Source: VAYN01 sp964540905
GTDB taxonomy: Bacteria > Actinomycetota > Thermoleophilia > Solirubrobacterales > 70-9
Direction of reading: 5' to 3'
NCBI GenBank assembly: GCA_964540905.1
Contig: CAZIOS010000027.1
Location: forward strand, 1-30,698
Length of the DNA: 30,698 nt
Every line of letters begins with the position of its first letter. Position 1 is the first letter of the stretch. Under the pieces are notes generated by a model. The model was not told where the DNA came from. It worked only from the letters and a program-made list of their open reading frames with translations, and did not search any database. Shown in pieces: positions 10,194-16,618 of the stretch. The position numbers and the translations under genes are program-made.

Positions 10194-10666
10194 TTGGCTC
10201 CTCCTTGGGGAGTGGTGGTGTGGGTGGGGTTGAAGTTGGTGGAGGGCGCGCCAGCCGTTGCGGTGGTCGAGACGGCGGTGGCGTTCCCTGGGGCGCCAGC
10301 TAGGGACGCGTATGACGAAAGCGCTGTGCGGATATCGGCGCTGGATTGACTGACGGGGGGCGATTGTGCGCCGCGCTCGCCGTCAACCCGCTCGCTGCCG
10401 CTCGGGGTGGCGAGGACCGGGAATGTTCGGTGGGGGTCGGTCGAAGTGGAGCAGCCACGGGCGGCCAGCGCCAGGAAACCGGGACAGGCCCCGGGGCGCT
10501 GGGGGCCACCCACGCCGCTCCGCGGGCCAGGATGGTCGGGCGCCTGACCAGAAACCCAGAATTGATGGCGCTGGCGCTCTGAGGCGCAAGAGGCGGAGGC
10601 GGACTCGGCTTTTGAGGCCGGGGCCGTCTTCGAAACGCTCGCTGCCGATGCGGTCGGCGTTGTCAC
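10190..10666 (-). CDS. Small Ser/Thr/Ala/Pro-rich ORF, first gene of the secreted-protein operon
   Basis: 158 residues from GTG 10666, with AAGGAG eight bases upstream. The product has no hydrophobic segment or recognised domain. It is rich in Ser, Thr, Ala, Pro and Gly and ends TTTPQGGAK. Its stop overlaps the GTG of the giant repeat protein (GTGA), and its last five codons (GGA GGA GCC AAG TGA) supply that gene's ribosome-binding site, so it may act partly as a coupling leader ORF. I do not recognise it. The good ribosome-binding site and exact coupling argue that it is translated; the low-complexity composition leaves doubt that it encodes a folded protein. Confidence 0.5.
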   Translation of the reverse strand: MTTPTASAASVSKTAPASKAESASASCASERQRHQFWVSGQAPDHPGPRSGVGGPQRPGACPGFLALAARGCSTSTDPHRTFPVLATPSGSERVDGERGAQSPPVSQSSADIRTALSSYASLAGAPGNATAVSTTATAGAPSTNFNPTHTTTPQGGAK

Positions 10667-10703
10667 CTATCGGTCTCCTTGTCCCTTGAGCCCTTGCCGC
10701 CGC

Positions 10704-10756
10704 TTCCCTGCGGCGCTTCCCTGGGACTCGATTTCCCTGTACAGCTGATTTCCCTG
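10704..10756. promoter_or_regulatory. Four TTCCCTG direct repeats in the operon leader
   Basis: TTCCCTG starts at 10704, 10717, 10733 and 10750, with spacings of 13, 16 and 17 bases. In the operon's direction they read CAGGGAA and lie in the probable 5' leader before the GTG at 10666. Iterated spacing near multiples of a helical turn and a half suggests protein binding or an RNA structure; no regulator is known to me. Confidence 0.5.
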
Positions 10757-10816
10757 ACTTACCCGTCGGATGGAGCTAGTTCCCAGAAGGTGCTAGTCGT
10801 ACCGGCGAGTGGCGCT

Positions 10817-10845
10817 AGTGAAGCACCCCGTCACGGGGTTGTCAA
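10817..10845 (-). promoter_or_regulatory. Candidate promoter with a perfect 15-bp palindrome in its spacer
   Basis: On the minus strand a consensus -35 TTGACA (10845-10840) is followed after 17 bases by a weak -10, TTCACT (10822-10817), about 150 bases before the operon's first start codon. The spacer begins with ACCCCGT-G-ACGGGGT (10839-10825), a perfect 7-bp-arm palindrome where a repressor would block RNA polymerase. GGGAA-AG-TTCCC, another inverted repeat, lies just upstream at 10847-10858. No T-run follows the palindrome, which argues against a terminator. Confidence 0.5.
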
Positions 10846-10917
10846 GGGAAAGTTCCCAAAAGAAAAAGAGCGTTCCTAGAATCGTTCCCGAGCGTGGACG
10901 CGCGGGTACCGAAGCGC

Positions 10918-11574
10918 TCAGGCGGGCGGGCGGGCGAGGCGGGTGGCCTCGTCGGGGCCCAGGTACGGCGCCAGGATGAACTCGGCGACGTCGGGGAGGA
11001 GGTCCTCGAGCGCGGCGGCTTCGCCGGCGGCGACCTTGCGGCTGGCCAGCGAGACGATCGCGCCGAGCGCCGAGTCCTCGGTCGACTCCGGCAGCTCGCG
11101 GCCGCGCGGGCGCTCGCCGCGACCGAGGCGCAGCGGCGGCACCAGCTCGCGCACGGCGGCGTGGAAGTGCGCCGCGACCTCCGGCCCGGCGCTCTGCGCC
11201 TCGACCAGGCAGAGTCGCGCCAGGTCGGGCTCGGCGGCGAGGAAGGCGAGCGTCGAGCGGGCGGCGGCGATCGCCTGGTGCGGCCAGTCGGGCTCCGCCT
11301 CGACCGCGGCCTCGACCAGCTCGCGGACGTGGCCGACGAGGGTGTCGAAGGCGGCCAGGAAACACTCCTCCTTGCTCTCGAAGTTCGCGTAGAAGACCCG
11401 CCGCGAGACCGCCGCCGCCTTGGTGACATGGGTGATCGTCACCGCCGCGTAGCCGTGCTCGGCGACCGCGGTCGCCAGCCCCGCGAGCAGCCGCTCGCGC
11501 TGGTTGTGGGCGACCTGCTCGCGGCTGAAGCCGTGACGGCCGGCCGGCAGCGGACCGAGCTCTTCTTCGGGCAC
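10918..11574 (-). CDS. TetR/AcrR-family regulator
   Basis: 218 residues from GTG 11574; a TTG at 11580 is an alternative. An N-terminal extension (LPAGRHGFSREQVAHNQRERL) leads into a TetR HTH with the hallmark SRRVFYANFESKEECFLAAFD. The ligand-binding part contains RLCLVEAQSAGPEV and ends DVAEFILAPYLGPDEA, close in kind to the other TetR proteins here. TAGTCT lies six bases before GTG 11574 and there is no Shine-Dalgarno sequence, which is why I prefer that start. It is divergent from the VapBC pair across an AT-rich inverted repeat and its 3' end faces the secreted-protein operon, so either could be a target (inference). The ligand is unknown. Confidence 0.9.
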   Translation of the reverse strand: MPEEELGPLPAGRHGFSREQVAHNQRERLLAGLATAVAEHGYAAVTITHVTKAAAVSRRVFYANFESKEECFLAAFDTLVGHVRELVEAAVEAEPDWPHQAIAAARSTLAFLAAEPDLARLCLVEAQSAGPEVAAHFHAAVRELVPPLRLGRGERPRGRELPESTEDSALGAIVSLASRKVAAGEAAALEDLLPDVAEFILAPYLGPDEATRLARPPA

Positions 11575-11610
11575 AGGCAAAGACTATGCCTGGATGTGAC
11601 CAAACTCATG

Positions 11611-11640
11611 AGATAGCAAATTCTCTGTAAATTACTATCT
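11611..11640. promoter_or_regulatory. 30-bp operator-like inverted repeat between a TetR gene and the antitoxin gene
   Basis: Arms AGATAGCAAATT (11611-11622) and AAATTACTATCT (11629-11640) match at 10 of 12 positions around a 6-base centre. The site is unusually AT-rich for this window. It lies between the divergent starts at 11574 and 11672, next to a TATATG hexamer at 11658-11663 that may be the antitoxin -10. It could be bound by the TetR protein or by the VapBC complex. Confidence 0.6.
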
Positions 11641-11671
11641 GAGCAGACGAAAATCGCTATATGGTGAGGAG

Positions 11672-11908
11672 GTGATCGCCATCGACAAACGCAAGACCTC
11701 TTTCGAGATCGACAATGACAAGGTCGTCGCCGCAAGGGAGATCCTCGGCACCAAGACGCTGACCGAGACCGTCGACATCGCGCTCGACGAGATCGTGAAA
11801 TTGCAGCAACGCAAGGACCTCCTCGACCTCTTATTCGACTCAGATGCCGTGGAGTTGGATAACCCCGAGGTAATGCGAGGCGCCTGGCGTCAGGGGGGGA
11901 GGCATTGA
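11672..11908 (+). CDS. VapB-type antitoxin (type II toxin-antitoxin)
   Basis: 78 residues. The centre, REILGTKTLTETVDIALDEIV, matches the ribbon-helix-helix style of VapB antitoxins that carry a (L)LGTKTxTET motif; the acidic C-terminus (LFDSDAVELDNPEVMRGAW) would wrap the toxin. The stop overlaps the toxin start (TTGA). The only usable start is GTG 11672. An AGGAGG at 11667-11672 touches that codon and is too close to work, so initiation may be leaderless from the TATATG upstream. By family knowledge it neutralises the PIN toxin and autoregulates the pair, probably through the adjacent inverted repeat. Confidence 0.85.
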   Translation: MIAIDKRKTSFEIDNDKVVAAREILGTKTLTETVDIALDEIVKLQQRKDLLDLLFDSDAVELDNPEVMRGAWRQGGRH

Positions 11909-12318
11909 GGTACCTCGTGGACACCAGCGCCCTGACCAGGCGGCGAACGCGCAGCGAGGTCCGAGAGGCGCTGGAACCGATGCTGCTGGGCAGAGAGGTG
12001 GCGACCTGCGGCGTGGTCGACCTGGAGATCCTCTACAGCGCTCGCAGCCAGGCCGACTATCAAGCGATCTCGCGGGCGCTGCAGGGGATGCCGCGGGCGC
12101 CACTTGGCTCCGACTGCGCCGAGCGTGCGCTCGAAGTCCAGGCGATGCTGGCGGCGCATTCCCAGCATCGTGCCGTAACCGTGCCCGACCTCCTGGTGGC
12201 GGCCTGCGCCGAGCGAGCCGACCTCACCGTCCTCCACTACGACGCAGACTTCGAGCGGATCGCGAAACTGACTGGCCAGCCAACGCGCTGGGTCGTGCCT
12301 CGCGGCAGCGTCTCGTAG
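11905..12318 (+). CDS. vapC: VapC-type PIN-domain ribonuclease toxin
   Basis: 137 residues, the usual VapC length. PIN acidic residues are visible: D6 (YLVDTSAL), E41 (VVDLEILYSAR), D95 (VPDLLVAACA) and D113/D115 (HYDADFERIA). Family members are Mg-dependent RNases that cut tRNA or rRNA and stop translation. The start is TTG 11905, supported by GGGGGGAGG just upstream and by the 4-base overlap with the antitoxin stop, which couples the two. The downstream TetR gene converges 11 bases beyond its stop. All catalytic positions appear intact, so the pair should be functional. Confidence 0.92.
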   Translation: MRYLVDTSALTRRRTRSEVREALEPMLLGREVATCGVVDLEILYSARSQADYQAISRALQGMPRAPLGSDCAERALEVQAMLAAHSQHRAVTVPDLLVAACAERADLTVLHYDADFERIAKLTGQPTRWVVPRGSVS

Positions 12319-12329
12319 CTGGCGGCCGC

Positions 12330-12998
12330 TCAGCCCGAGGCCGCCAGCGCCGCCTCGCGGGCGGCCTTGTCCTCGCCGACGTAGGGGCGCAGGACGAACT
12401 CGATCGTCTCCGGCAGCAGCGGCCGCAGGCCCGCAACGTCGCCGGCGATCAGGCGCTGGTTGACCACCCAGAGGACGCCGCCGACAAGGGTGTCCTCGAG
12501 CGTGTCCGGCAGTTCGTCGCGGCGCGGGTTGAGCTCGCGACCCGGCTGCAGCAACGGCACGAAGCGGCGCAGCACCTGCTCGTGGCGGGCGACCGCGGCG
12601 GGGCCGGCGGTCAGCGCCTCGACCAGGCTGGCGCGGGCGACGTTGGGGTGGGCGGCGATCTGCTCGAAGAGGGCGCCGAGGCCGGCGGCGACGCGGTCGG
12701 GCCACTCGCTCTCGCGGTCGTAGGCCTGCTGGACCCGGCGCACGGTCAGCTCGTGGGCGGCGTCGAGCAGCGCCAGGTAGCACTGCTCCTTGTCCTCGAA
12801 GTTCTTGTAGAAGGTCGCGTAGCCGACCTTGGCCTGGCGCACGATCGTCTCGATCGTCGCCCCCTGGTAGCCGTGCTCGGCGACCAGGTCGGCGGTTGCC
12901 TCGAGGATGCGGCGGCGCTGGTCGGCGGCTGCCTCGGTGCGGCTCACCGGCTGTGGACCGGCAGGCTGCCTCGAAGCCTTTCCGGGCAGAGCGCGCAC
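12330..12998 (-). CDS. TetR/AcrR-family regulator
   Basis: 222 residues from GTG 12998. The HTH reads ATIETIVRQAKVGYATFYKNF with EDKEQCYLALLDAA after it. The C-terminal part (ASLVEALTAGPAAVARHE, LPETIEFVLRPYVGEDKA) is the same type as in the neighbouring TetR proteins. There is no Shine-Dalgarno sequence; TATCCT lies six bases before the GTG, with TTCGTA 17 bases further up, so translation is probably leaderless. It is divergent from the TetR gene at 13085 across an 86-base space holding an inverted repeat. A 10-base word spanning its start codon recurs in the palindrome before the secreted-protein operon. Ligand unknown. Confidence 0.9.
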   Translation of the reverse strand: MRALPGKASRQPAGPQPVSRTEAAADQRRRILEATADLVAEHGYQGATIETIVRQAKVGYATFYKNFEDKEQCYLALLDAAHELTVRRVQQAYDRESEWPDRVAAGLGALFEQIAAHPNVARASLVEALTAGPAAVARHEQVLRRFVPLLQPGRELNPRRDELPDTLEDTLVGGVLWVVNQRLIAGDVAGLRPLLPETIEFVLRPYVGEDKAAREAALAASG

Positions 12999-13025
12999 CC
13001 CGTCAGGATAGCGCGGGTTCCCATT

Positions 13026-13080
13026 GGTACGAACTCAGTACGCAAAGTGTTGCGAGTTCCCAAATATGGTCTAACGTACC
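13026..13080. promoter_or_regulatory. Divergent TetR promoter region with nested inverted repeats
   Basis: CGCAA-AGTG-TTGCG (13041-13054) is a perfect 5-bp-arm repeat. GAACTC (13031-13036) pairs with GAGTTC (13054-13059), and GGTACG (13026-13031) with CGTACC (13075-13080). The right arm of the inner repeat overlaps TTGCGA (13050-13055), a likely -35, with TAACGT (13072-13077) as -10 seven bases before GTG 13085. This is a suitable repressor site. Confidence 0.55.
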
Positions 13081-13084
13081 TCAG

Positions 13085-13738
13085 GTGGATGAGTCACGGC
13101 CACTTCGCGCGGTCCGGTCCTGGCCAGAGGCGCTGCCCGAGCGCGACCCCGCCGCCGGCGTGCACGAAGCGATCCTGCTCGCCGCCGGCGCCCTCGGCTA
13201 CGACAAGGCGACCGTGCAGGAGGTCGTCGCCCGCACCGGGATCAGCCGCGACCGCTTCCATCGCGGCTTCGGCAGCAAGGACGAGTGCTTCGCCCAGGCC
13301 TACGAGCTCGCCGCCGAGCGGCTCTGCGAGGACGTGCTCGAGGCGGGGCGCAGGGCGGACAGCTGGCGGCTCGGCCTGCGGGCGGCGCTGGCCGAACTGC
13401 TGCGCTTCGTCGCCGAGCAGCCGCTGCTGGCGAAGGCGCTGCTGATCGAGGTCCGCAGCGCCCGCGGCCAGGCATGGGCCAAGCACCAGCAGGTGATCGA
13501 GCGCTTCGTCGCCGCGATCGACAGCGCCCGCGCCGAGCCGGGGGCCACACCCTCGGCCTCGCCGATGACCGCCGGCTTCATGGCCGGCGCGATCGAGGAA
13601 TCGATCGCCCTGGAGATCGGCGCCGGCCGCGCCGCCACGGTCGAGCGGCTCCTGCCCGACCTCGCCCACCTCGTCGTCCTCAACTTCTTCGGCGAGGACG
13701 AGGCCTGGCTGGAGCTGCGCTCGGCCGAGGTCGGCTGA
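13085..13738 (+). CDS. TetR/AcrR-family regulator
   Basis: 217 residues from GTG 13085. The HTH region is TVQEVVARTGISRDRFHRGF followed by GSKDECFAQAYELA. The remainder shows LLRFVAEQPLLAKALLIEV and ends LLPDLAHLVVLNFFGEDEAW, a variant of the C-terminus shared by this TetR group. It lacks the GRHG-type N-terminal extension. The frame is open far upstream, but that part runs antisense through the neighbouring TetR gene. GTG 13085 fits with TAACGT seven bases upstream and no Shine-Dalgarno sequence. It is convergent with the tandem TetR gene, 10 bases apart. Its target is probably its own divergent promoter region (inference). Confidence 0.85.
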   Translation: MDESRPLRAVRSWPEALPERDPAAGVHEAILLAAGALGYDKATVQEVVARTGISRDRFHRGFGSKDECFAQAYELAAERLCEDVLEAGRRADSWRLGLRAALAELLRFVAEQPLLAKALLIEVRSARGQAWAKHQQVIERFVAAIDSARAEPGATPSASPMTAGFMAGAIEESIALEIGAGRAATVERLLPDLAHLVVLNFFGEDEAWLELRSAEVG

Positions 13739-13748
13739 GCGGCGCCCT

Positions 13749-15095
13749 CTACCCCTCGCGGGCGATCTCGGCCGCCTCTTCGCCGCCCAGGTACGGGGTC
13801 AGCGTGAACTCGACCAGGTCCGGCAGCAGCTCCTCGAGCTCGGCGGTCTTGCCGGCGATGATCCGCCGCGAGATCAGCGACATCATGCCGCCGACCAGGG
13901 CCTCCTCGGTGGTCGGCGAGAGGCGGGCGAGGACTTCCGGCGAGCGGCCCTGACGGCCGCTCTGGAAGTAGGGGACGAAGCTGCGGATCGCGGCGTCGTA
14001 GCGCTCGACCACGACCGGGCCGGCGACCAGGGCCTCGACCATGCAGAGGCGGGCGAGGTTGGGCTCGGCGGCGAGGAAGCCCAGCATCGCCGCGATCCCG
14101 GCCTTGACCGCGCGCGGCCAGTCGTCCTCCTGCCCCTCGAAGGCGGCGCCGACCCGTTCGCGCAGTTCCTCCATCACCGTGTCGTAGGCGGCGACGAAGC
14201 ACTCGTCCTTGCTGGAGAAGTGCTCGTAGAAGGTGCGGCGCGAGACCGCCGCGTGGCGGGTGATGTGGGCGATCGTCGTCCCCGAGTAGCCCGTTTCGGC
14301 GATCGCCTCGGCGAGGCCGGCGATCAGCCGCTCGCGCTGGTTGTGGGCGACGAACTCGCGCGGCAGGCCGTGCCGTCCCGGCGGCAGCCGGGCCAGCTCG
14401 GGCGGATAGGCAGCATCGGGCTCGACCGGCGTATCGGTGGGTTCGGCGGCCACGGGGCGACGATAACGGTCGGGCGGATTTGAGCTTCGATTCAGCTCCT
14501 CGAGGGCCGCTTCGACCCCCAGATACGGCATCACCGCCGCCGACATCAGCTGCGGGACCAGCGCCGGCAGCGAGTCGGTATCGCCGCGCACGACCTTGGC
14601 GTAGACCTGCCCGTAGGCCGAGCCGGCGAGCGCCTCGGCGGTGGTGTGGGGGACCGATTCGGGGTCTTCCATCTCCTTGCGGCCGGCGTCGATCAGCGAG
14701 GCGATCACCCGCATCGTCATGTCGCGGCGGGCGCGGGCGGCGTCGCCGGCGGCCAGCACCTCGACCGCGAAGCAGGCGCGGCTGGGGTCCCGGCAGAGCG
14801 CGCCGACCACCTCGTGGGCGACCGCGCGCAGGCGGTCGGGCCAGTCGCGCTCGCTCTCGTAGGCGTGCATCAGCGAGGCCATGCACTCCTCGTTCATCTC
14901 CTGCCAGGCACTGAGGAAGCAGTCGTACTTGCCGCGGAAGTGACGGTCGAAGGCAGGGCGGTCGAGCCCGGCGCGGGCGACGACCATTTCGATCGACGTC
15001 TCCATATAGCCCCGCTCGGCGCCGACCTCGATCAGGGCCTCGATCAAACGCGCCCGCTCGGACGAGGCGGCGGCGCGGGTCTCGGTCTCCAGCAC
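13749..15095 (-). CDS. Tandem TetR-TetR fusion regulator
   Basis: 448 residues, about twice the usual TetR length. Unit one (about 1-205) has SIEMVVARAGLDRPAFDRHF and GKYDCFLSAWQEM, ending PQLMSAAVMPYLGVEAA. A Pro-rich linker (about 206-245) follows. Unit two begins with PPGRHGLPREFVAHNQRERL, the extension found at the N-terminus of single TetR neighbours, then SRRTFYEHFSSKDECFVAAYD and LLPDLVEFTLTPYLGGEEA. TetR proteins normally dimerise, so the fusion may be an obligate pseudo-dimer or bind an asymmetric operator (inference). No stop interrupts the join. Unit two resembles the other TetR proteins more than unit one does, so a fusion of neighbouring paralogues is more likely than self-duplication. 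GTG 15095 lies 36 bases after the stop of the upstream TetR gene, so they are probably co-transcribed. Confidence 0.9.
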   Translation of the reverse strand: MLETETRAAASSERARLIEALIEVGAERGYMETSIEMVVARAGLDRPAFDRHFRGKYDCFLSAWQEMNEECMASLMHAYESERDWPDRLRAVAHEVVGALCRDPSRACFAVEVLAAGDAARARRDMTMRVIASLIDAGRKEMEDPESVPHTTAEALAGSAYGQVYAKVVRGDTDSLPALVPQLMSAAVMPYLGVEAALEELNRSSNPPDRYRRPVAAEPTDTPVEPDAAYPPELARLPPGRHGLPREFVAHNQRERLIAGLAEAIAETGYSGTTIAHITRHAAVSRRTFYEHFSSKDECFVAAYDTVMEELRERVGAAFEGQEDDWPRAVKAGIAAMLGFLAAEPNLARLCMVEALVAGPVVVERYDAAIRSFVPYFQSGRQGRSPEVLARLSPTTEEALVGGMMSLISRRIIAGKTAELEELLPDLVEFTLTPYLGGEEAAEIAREG

Positions 15096-15131
15096 TAGGT
15101 CATGGGACCCCCGATCCCTGCCTTCGTCGAC

Positions 15132-15803
15132 CTAGCCGGCGCTGGCCGGCTGCTCGGCGGCGGACCGCTTCGCGGCCTCGGCGCCCAGATAAGGGGTCAG
15201 CGAGAACTCGACCAGCTCCTGCAGCAACTCCTCGATCTGCTCCGCCTGGCCCATGATGATGCGCTGGTAGATGATCCAGAAGATGCCGCCGACGATCGTC
15301 TCCTCGAGCGTCGCCGGCAGGTCCTCGCCGTGCGGGGAGACCTTGCGGCCGAGGCGGAAGAGCGGCACGAAGGCCTGGATCGAGCTCTCGTAGCGCTCGA
15401 CCGCGGCGGGGCCGGCGGAGAGCGCCTCGACGATGCAGGTGCGGGCCAGGGCCGGCTCGCTGGCGACGTAGTTGAGGAAGGCGGCGAGTCCGGCGTTGAC
15501 GCGCTCGGGCCAGCTCTCAACCTTGGTGGCGGCGTCGACGACGCGGCGCAGGGCCTCCTTGACGGCGAACTCGGAGGCGGCGAGGAAGCAGTCCTCCTTG
15601 GAGGAGAAGTTTTCGTAGAAGGTGTTGCGGGCGATGCCGGCGCGGCGGACGATGTCGGCGACGGTGACGGCGCGATAGCCCTTCTCCACCGTCTCCTCCG
15701 CCAGGGCCGAGATGATCCGCGCCCGCTGGTGCTGAGCTATGAACTCCTTGGGGAGGGGATAGCGCCCGGGGGGCGGGCGCATCGTCGATGCGCGATCGGC
15801 CAC
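15132..15803 (-). CDS. TetR/AcrR-family regulator
   Basis: 223 residues from GTG 15803; TTG 15839 in the same frame would add 12. It carries PPPGRYPLPKEFIAQHQRARI before the HTH VADIVRRAGIARNTFYENF and SSKEDCFLAASEFA. The C-terminal domain includes RTCIVEALSAGPAAVERYE, FPHG-like text and LLQELVEFSLTPYLGAEAAK. I choose GTG 15803 because the shared extension starts close behind it and because TTGGAA-17-TACTCT ends seven bases upstream, a good leaderless promoter. It is divergent from the TetR gene at 15920 and followed by the tandem TetR gene. Ligand unknown. Confidence 0.88.
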   Translation of the reverse strand: MADRASTMRPPPGRYPLPKEFIAQHQRARIISALAEETVEKGYRAVTVADIVRRAGIARNTFYENFSSKEDCFLAASEFAVKEALRRVVDAATKVESWPERVNAGLAAFLNYVASEPALARTCIVEALSAGPAAVERYESSIQAFVPLFRLGRKVSPHGEDLPATLEETIVGGIFWIIYQRIIMGQAEQIEELLQELVEFSLTPYLGAEAAKRSAAEQPASAG

Positions 15804-15810
15804 GAACGCC

Positions 15811-15886
15811 AGAGTACCCTGATCAGAAGTGGATTCCAAGCTGGACGGACCAGCTGCATACCGTTAGAGTACCCTTGTCCAGACAA
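15811..15886. promoter_or_regulatory. Divergent TetR intergenic region with direct and inverted repeats
   Basis: AGAGTACCCT occurs exactly at 15811-15820 and 15866-15875; the first copy covers the minus-strand -10 TACTCT. Two palindromes lie in the region: AGCTGG-5-CCAGCT at 15839-15855 and TTGTC-CA-GACAA at 15875-15886. Together they make a plausible compound operator for one or both flanking TetR proteins. Confidence 0.55.
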
Positions 15887-15919
15887 ACGGTTCCCCTGAT
15901 CGAAGTGAGGAGGGATCAG

Positions 15920-16618
15920 ATGGGAAAGCGCGCCGAATCCGAGATCCGTGCAGGGAACGAGGGGGTCGGCGTTGCGGAGTCCCAGGACTTCGCCAGCGAA
16001 CAAGCTCCCGCCGTAATGCTCGTGACTCCGCCGAAGCGCCAACTGATCCTGGAGGGAATGCTCGAGGCCGTCGGGGCGGAGGGCTACGAGCACACCTCGG
16101 TGCGGACGGTCCTGGCCCGCACCGGCGTCTACCGGCAGGCCTTCTACGACAACTTCGCCGACAAGGACGACTGCTACCTGCAGGCATACGACGCCGGTCT
16201 GGAGCGGGTCGAAGCGCTGCTGCTGGCGGCGGCGCGGGACGAGGAGAGCTGGACAGGGCGGCTGCGGGCCGGGCTCGGGGCGCTGCTGGACTTCTTGGAC
16301 GCCGAGCCGGACACGAGCCGGGCGCTGCTGGTCGAGGTCCACGCCGCCGGCCCCGAGGCGCAGACGAAGCGGGCGGCGGCGATGGAGCGGATCGTCGCCT
16401 TCCTCGACCTCGCCCGCGAGCAGGAGATCGGCGACGAGTCGCCGCCGGCGATCGCCGGCGAGGGCATCGCCGCCGGGATCCAGGCGGTGATCCACTCGCG
16501 GCTCGCCACCGGCGGCGGCAGCTTCCGCGAGCTGCTGCCGGAGTTCATGTACTTCGCGGTTCTGCCCTACTTCGGCGGCGAGATCGCGGGCGCCGAGATG
16601 CAGGCCGCGAGCGGCTAG
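15920..16618 (+). CDS. TetR/AcrR-family regulator
   Basis: 232 residues. ATG 15920 is fixed by GAGGAGGG a few bases upstream, one of the few clear Shine-Dalgarno sequences among the TetR genes here. About 35 residues of unrelated N-terminal sequence precede the HTH SVRTVLARTGVYRQAFYDNF and ADKDDCYLQAYDAGLE. The C-terminal part (RALLVEVHAAGPEAQTKRA, LLPEFMYFAVLPYFGGEIAG) follows the group pattern. Its stop and that of the converging dehydrogenase gene share a CTAG tetranucleotide at 16615-16618. A link to the polysaccharide gene next door is possible but not shown. Confidence 0.9.
   Translation: MGKRAESEIRAGNEGVGVAESQDFASEQAPAVMLVTPPKRQLILEGMLEAVGAEGYEHTSVRTVLARTGVYRQAFYDNFADKDDCYLQAYDAGLERVEALLLAAARDEESWTGRLRAGLGALLDFLDAEPDTSRALLVEVHAAGPEAQTKRAAAMERIVAFLDLAREQEIGDESPPAIAGEGIAAGIQAVIHSRLATGGGSFRELLPEFMYFAVLPYFGGEIAGAEMQAASG

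Noticed and set aside
10825..10839. The ACCCCGT palindrome as an intrinsic terminator of the TetR gene
   Set aside because: No T-run follows on the minus strand, and it directly adjoins a consensus -35, so an operator role fits better.
12896..13084. An N-terminal extension of the TetR gene starting at 12896
   Set aside because: It would lie antisense over the neighbouring TetR gene and through the promoter region; GTG 13085 has a proper upstream hexamer.
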